Source: Bryobacteraceae bacterium
Lineage (GTDB): Bacteria; Acidobacteriota; Terriglobia; Bryobacterales; Bryobacteraceae
Direction: 5' to 3'
DNA: 64,000 nucleotides
Assembly (NCBI GenBank): GCA_019752335.1
Contig: JAIEMJ010000023.1
Location: 62,001-126,000 of the forward strand
The notes beneath the pieces are model-generated. The model was not told where the DNA came from. It did no database searches and saw only the letters and a program-made list of their open reading frames with translations. Shown in pieces: positions 63,115 through 64,000 of the stretch. The first letter of the stretch is position 1. The number at the start of each line of letters is the position of its first letter. A program made the position numbers and the translations under genes.

Positions 63115-64000
63115 CGGCGAACCACCATCATGGTGATATCGTCAAACTGCGGCGCCTCTCCGGCGAACTCGTCAATGCGCTGGAACATGTGGTCAATGAT
63201 GCGGTCCACCGGCCACTCCCGGGACTCTCGCAATGCCCCCACCAGCCGCTCCATGTCGAACTCCTCGCCCCCCAGGTTATTCGCGTCCGGCACGCCGTCC
63301 GAGTAGATGAAGAGGATATCGCCCGAATGCAATTGCAAGTCACCCTGCTCGAACTCGCGCTTCGGAAACATGCCGATCGGCATCCCGGTGGTGCCCAGCA
63401 GTTCCACGCTCCCGTCGGCGCGCAGAATCACCGGATCATTGTGCCCGCCGTTCACATACTGGCCCGCCCCCGTGGCCGGGTCATACCGGACCAGAAAAGC
63501 CGTGGCGTACTTGTTGGGCGGCGTACTCGCCCACAGCAGATCGTTGGTGCGCACCGCGATCCGCCGCACATCAGTCTCATGCGCCAGAATCGCGCGCAGC
63601 GTAGCCTGAATGTTGCTCATCAACAACGCCGCCGCAATGCCCTTCCCCGAGATGTCGGCGACGCAAAGCAGATGCTCGGGTTGCTCGCTGCCGTGGCAAT
63701 AGAGGACGTCGTAGTAGTCGCCGCCCACCTGCCGGGCCTGCCGGTTCCGCGCCGCGATCTCCGTATGGTCCAAGGTAGGAAGCGTCTTCGGAAAGAGGTC
63801 TACCTGGATCGAGGCCGCCAGGTACAGCTCCTTCTCGATCTGCTGCTTGGCGAGCGTCTCCCGGAAGTGCCAGGCGTTGTCAAAGGCGACGGCGGCTTGG
63901 GCCACCAGGCCCGCGCCGAACTCGCGGTCAGCCTCCGTGTAGGGCTTGCCGCCCAGCCGCGGACCCAGCACCACCACGCCATGGCACAGGTCATTCGAGC
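63108..64000 (-). CDS. GAF-PP2C (RsbU-type) phosphatase, 5' end outside the window
   Basis: The frame runs off the window edge; the visible part is about 297 residues. It starts inside a GAF-like domain (VVLGPRLGGKPYTEADREFG, AQAAVAFDNAWHFRETLAKQ), then a coiled linker (KELYLAASIQVDLFPKTLPT) and a PP2C domain with ARQVGGDYYDVLY, CVADISGKGIAAALL, YSDGVPDANN and FDDITMMVVRR. It is the third phosphatase of the locus, cytosolic as far as seen, and would add a soluble signal input. It overlaps the membrane PP2C gene by 7 bp or 1 bp. Confidence 0.87.
   Translation of the reverse strand, partial: SNDLCHGVVVLGPRLGGKPYTEADREFGAGLVAQAAVAFDNAWHFRETLAKQQIEKELYLAASIQVDLFPKTLPTLDHTEIAARNRQARQVGGDYYDVLYCHGSEQPEHLLCVADISGKGIAAALLMSNIQATLRAILAHETDVRRIAVRTNDLLWASTPPNKYATAFLVRYDPATGAGQYVNGGHNDPVILRADGSVELLGTTGMPIGMFPKREFEQGDLQLHSGDILFIYSDGVPDANNLGGEEFDMERLVGALRESREWPVDRIIDHMFQRIDEFAGEAPQFDDITMMVVRRC

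Overview
The window reads as a GC-rich chromosomal segment of an Acidobacteriota, most likely of the Solibacter/Bryobacter branch. The strongest clue is an 863-residue orphan FtsX/MacB-type permease with the acidobacterial N-terminal module, directly behind a PadR regulator. Many secreted proteins have short signal peptides ending in Ala-Gln, and broadly distributed genes (nuoB, carAB, metXW, serA) sit among PQQ, cytochrome and leucine-rich-repeat proteins. Genes are tightly packed, often with ATGA overlaps and convergent tail overlaps. I see no tRNA, rRNA, insertion sequence or CRISPR array.

Layout. 1-6.1 kb: a beta-oxidation multienzyme, gamma-glutamylcyclotransferase-like protein, acpS, a basic AT-hook protein, dtd and malQ. 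6.1-14 kb: lone nuoB, a secreted PQQ/cytochrome dehydrogenase, two exported LRR proteins, a zinc peptidase, an aldo/keto reductase and an NTF2-like protein. 14-24 kb: ald; an ECF sigma/membrane anti-sigma-like/Spy-like operon; a sarcosine-oxidase-like enzyme; a Gld-type ABC exporter with GldG and DUF4340 partners; and pncB-pncA for NAD salvage. 24-34 kb: a GH29 fucosidase, a free-standing Tudor-like protein, a five-gene hydroxyproline-type catabolic operon that unexpectedly ends in a GT39 glycosyltransferase, then PadR and the ADOP permease. 34-46 kb: a 1327-residue secreted diheme protein, metXW, carAB, and an AAA ATPase/DUF4276 pair of lower GC. 46-57 kb: thiE, a Tat-type Gfo/Idh oxidoreductase, a CusF-SCO1 fusion with a TPR protein, an FAD reductase, a non-coding stretch rich in hairpins, a cysteine-less ArsC-like protein, a hydrolase, serA with a class V aminotransferase, yqeY and an M28 peptidase. 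57-64 kb: a partner-switching (Rsb-type) locus with an anti-sigma kinase, a STAS antagonist and three PP2C phosphatases, two of them tied to multi-pass membrane sensor regions.

Points that stand out. Two genes are cut by an in-frame TAG where the same frame resumes as recognisable protein: DUF4276 at 45532-45534 and a membrane-PP2C sensor at 59145-59147. In the second case the intact paralogue lies next door. TAG also ends several ordinary genes here, so wholesale recoding is unlikely. At least thirteen gene starts without a clear, well-spaced Shine-Dalgarno carry a TANNNT hexamer 6-9 nt upstream, which suggests leaderless mRNAs, and two divergent pairs share overlapping -10 hexamers. The hairpin-rich stretch at 50983-51350 is the best candidate for an undescribed RNA or operator array.
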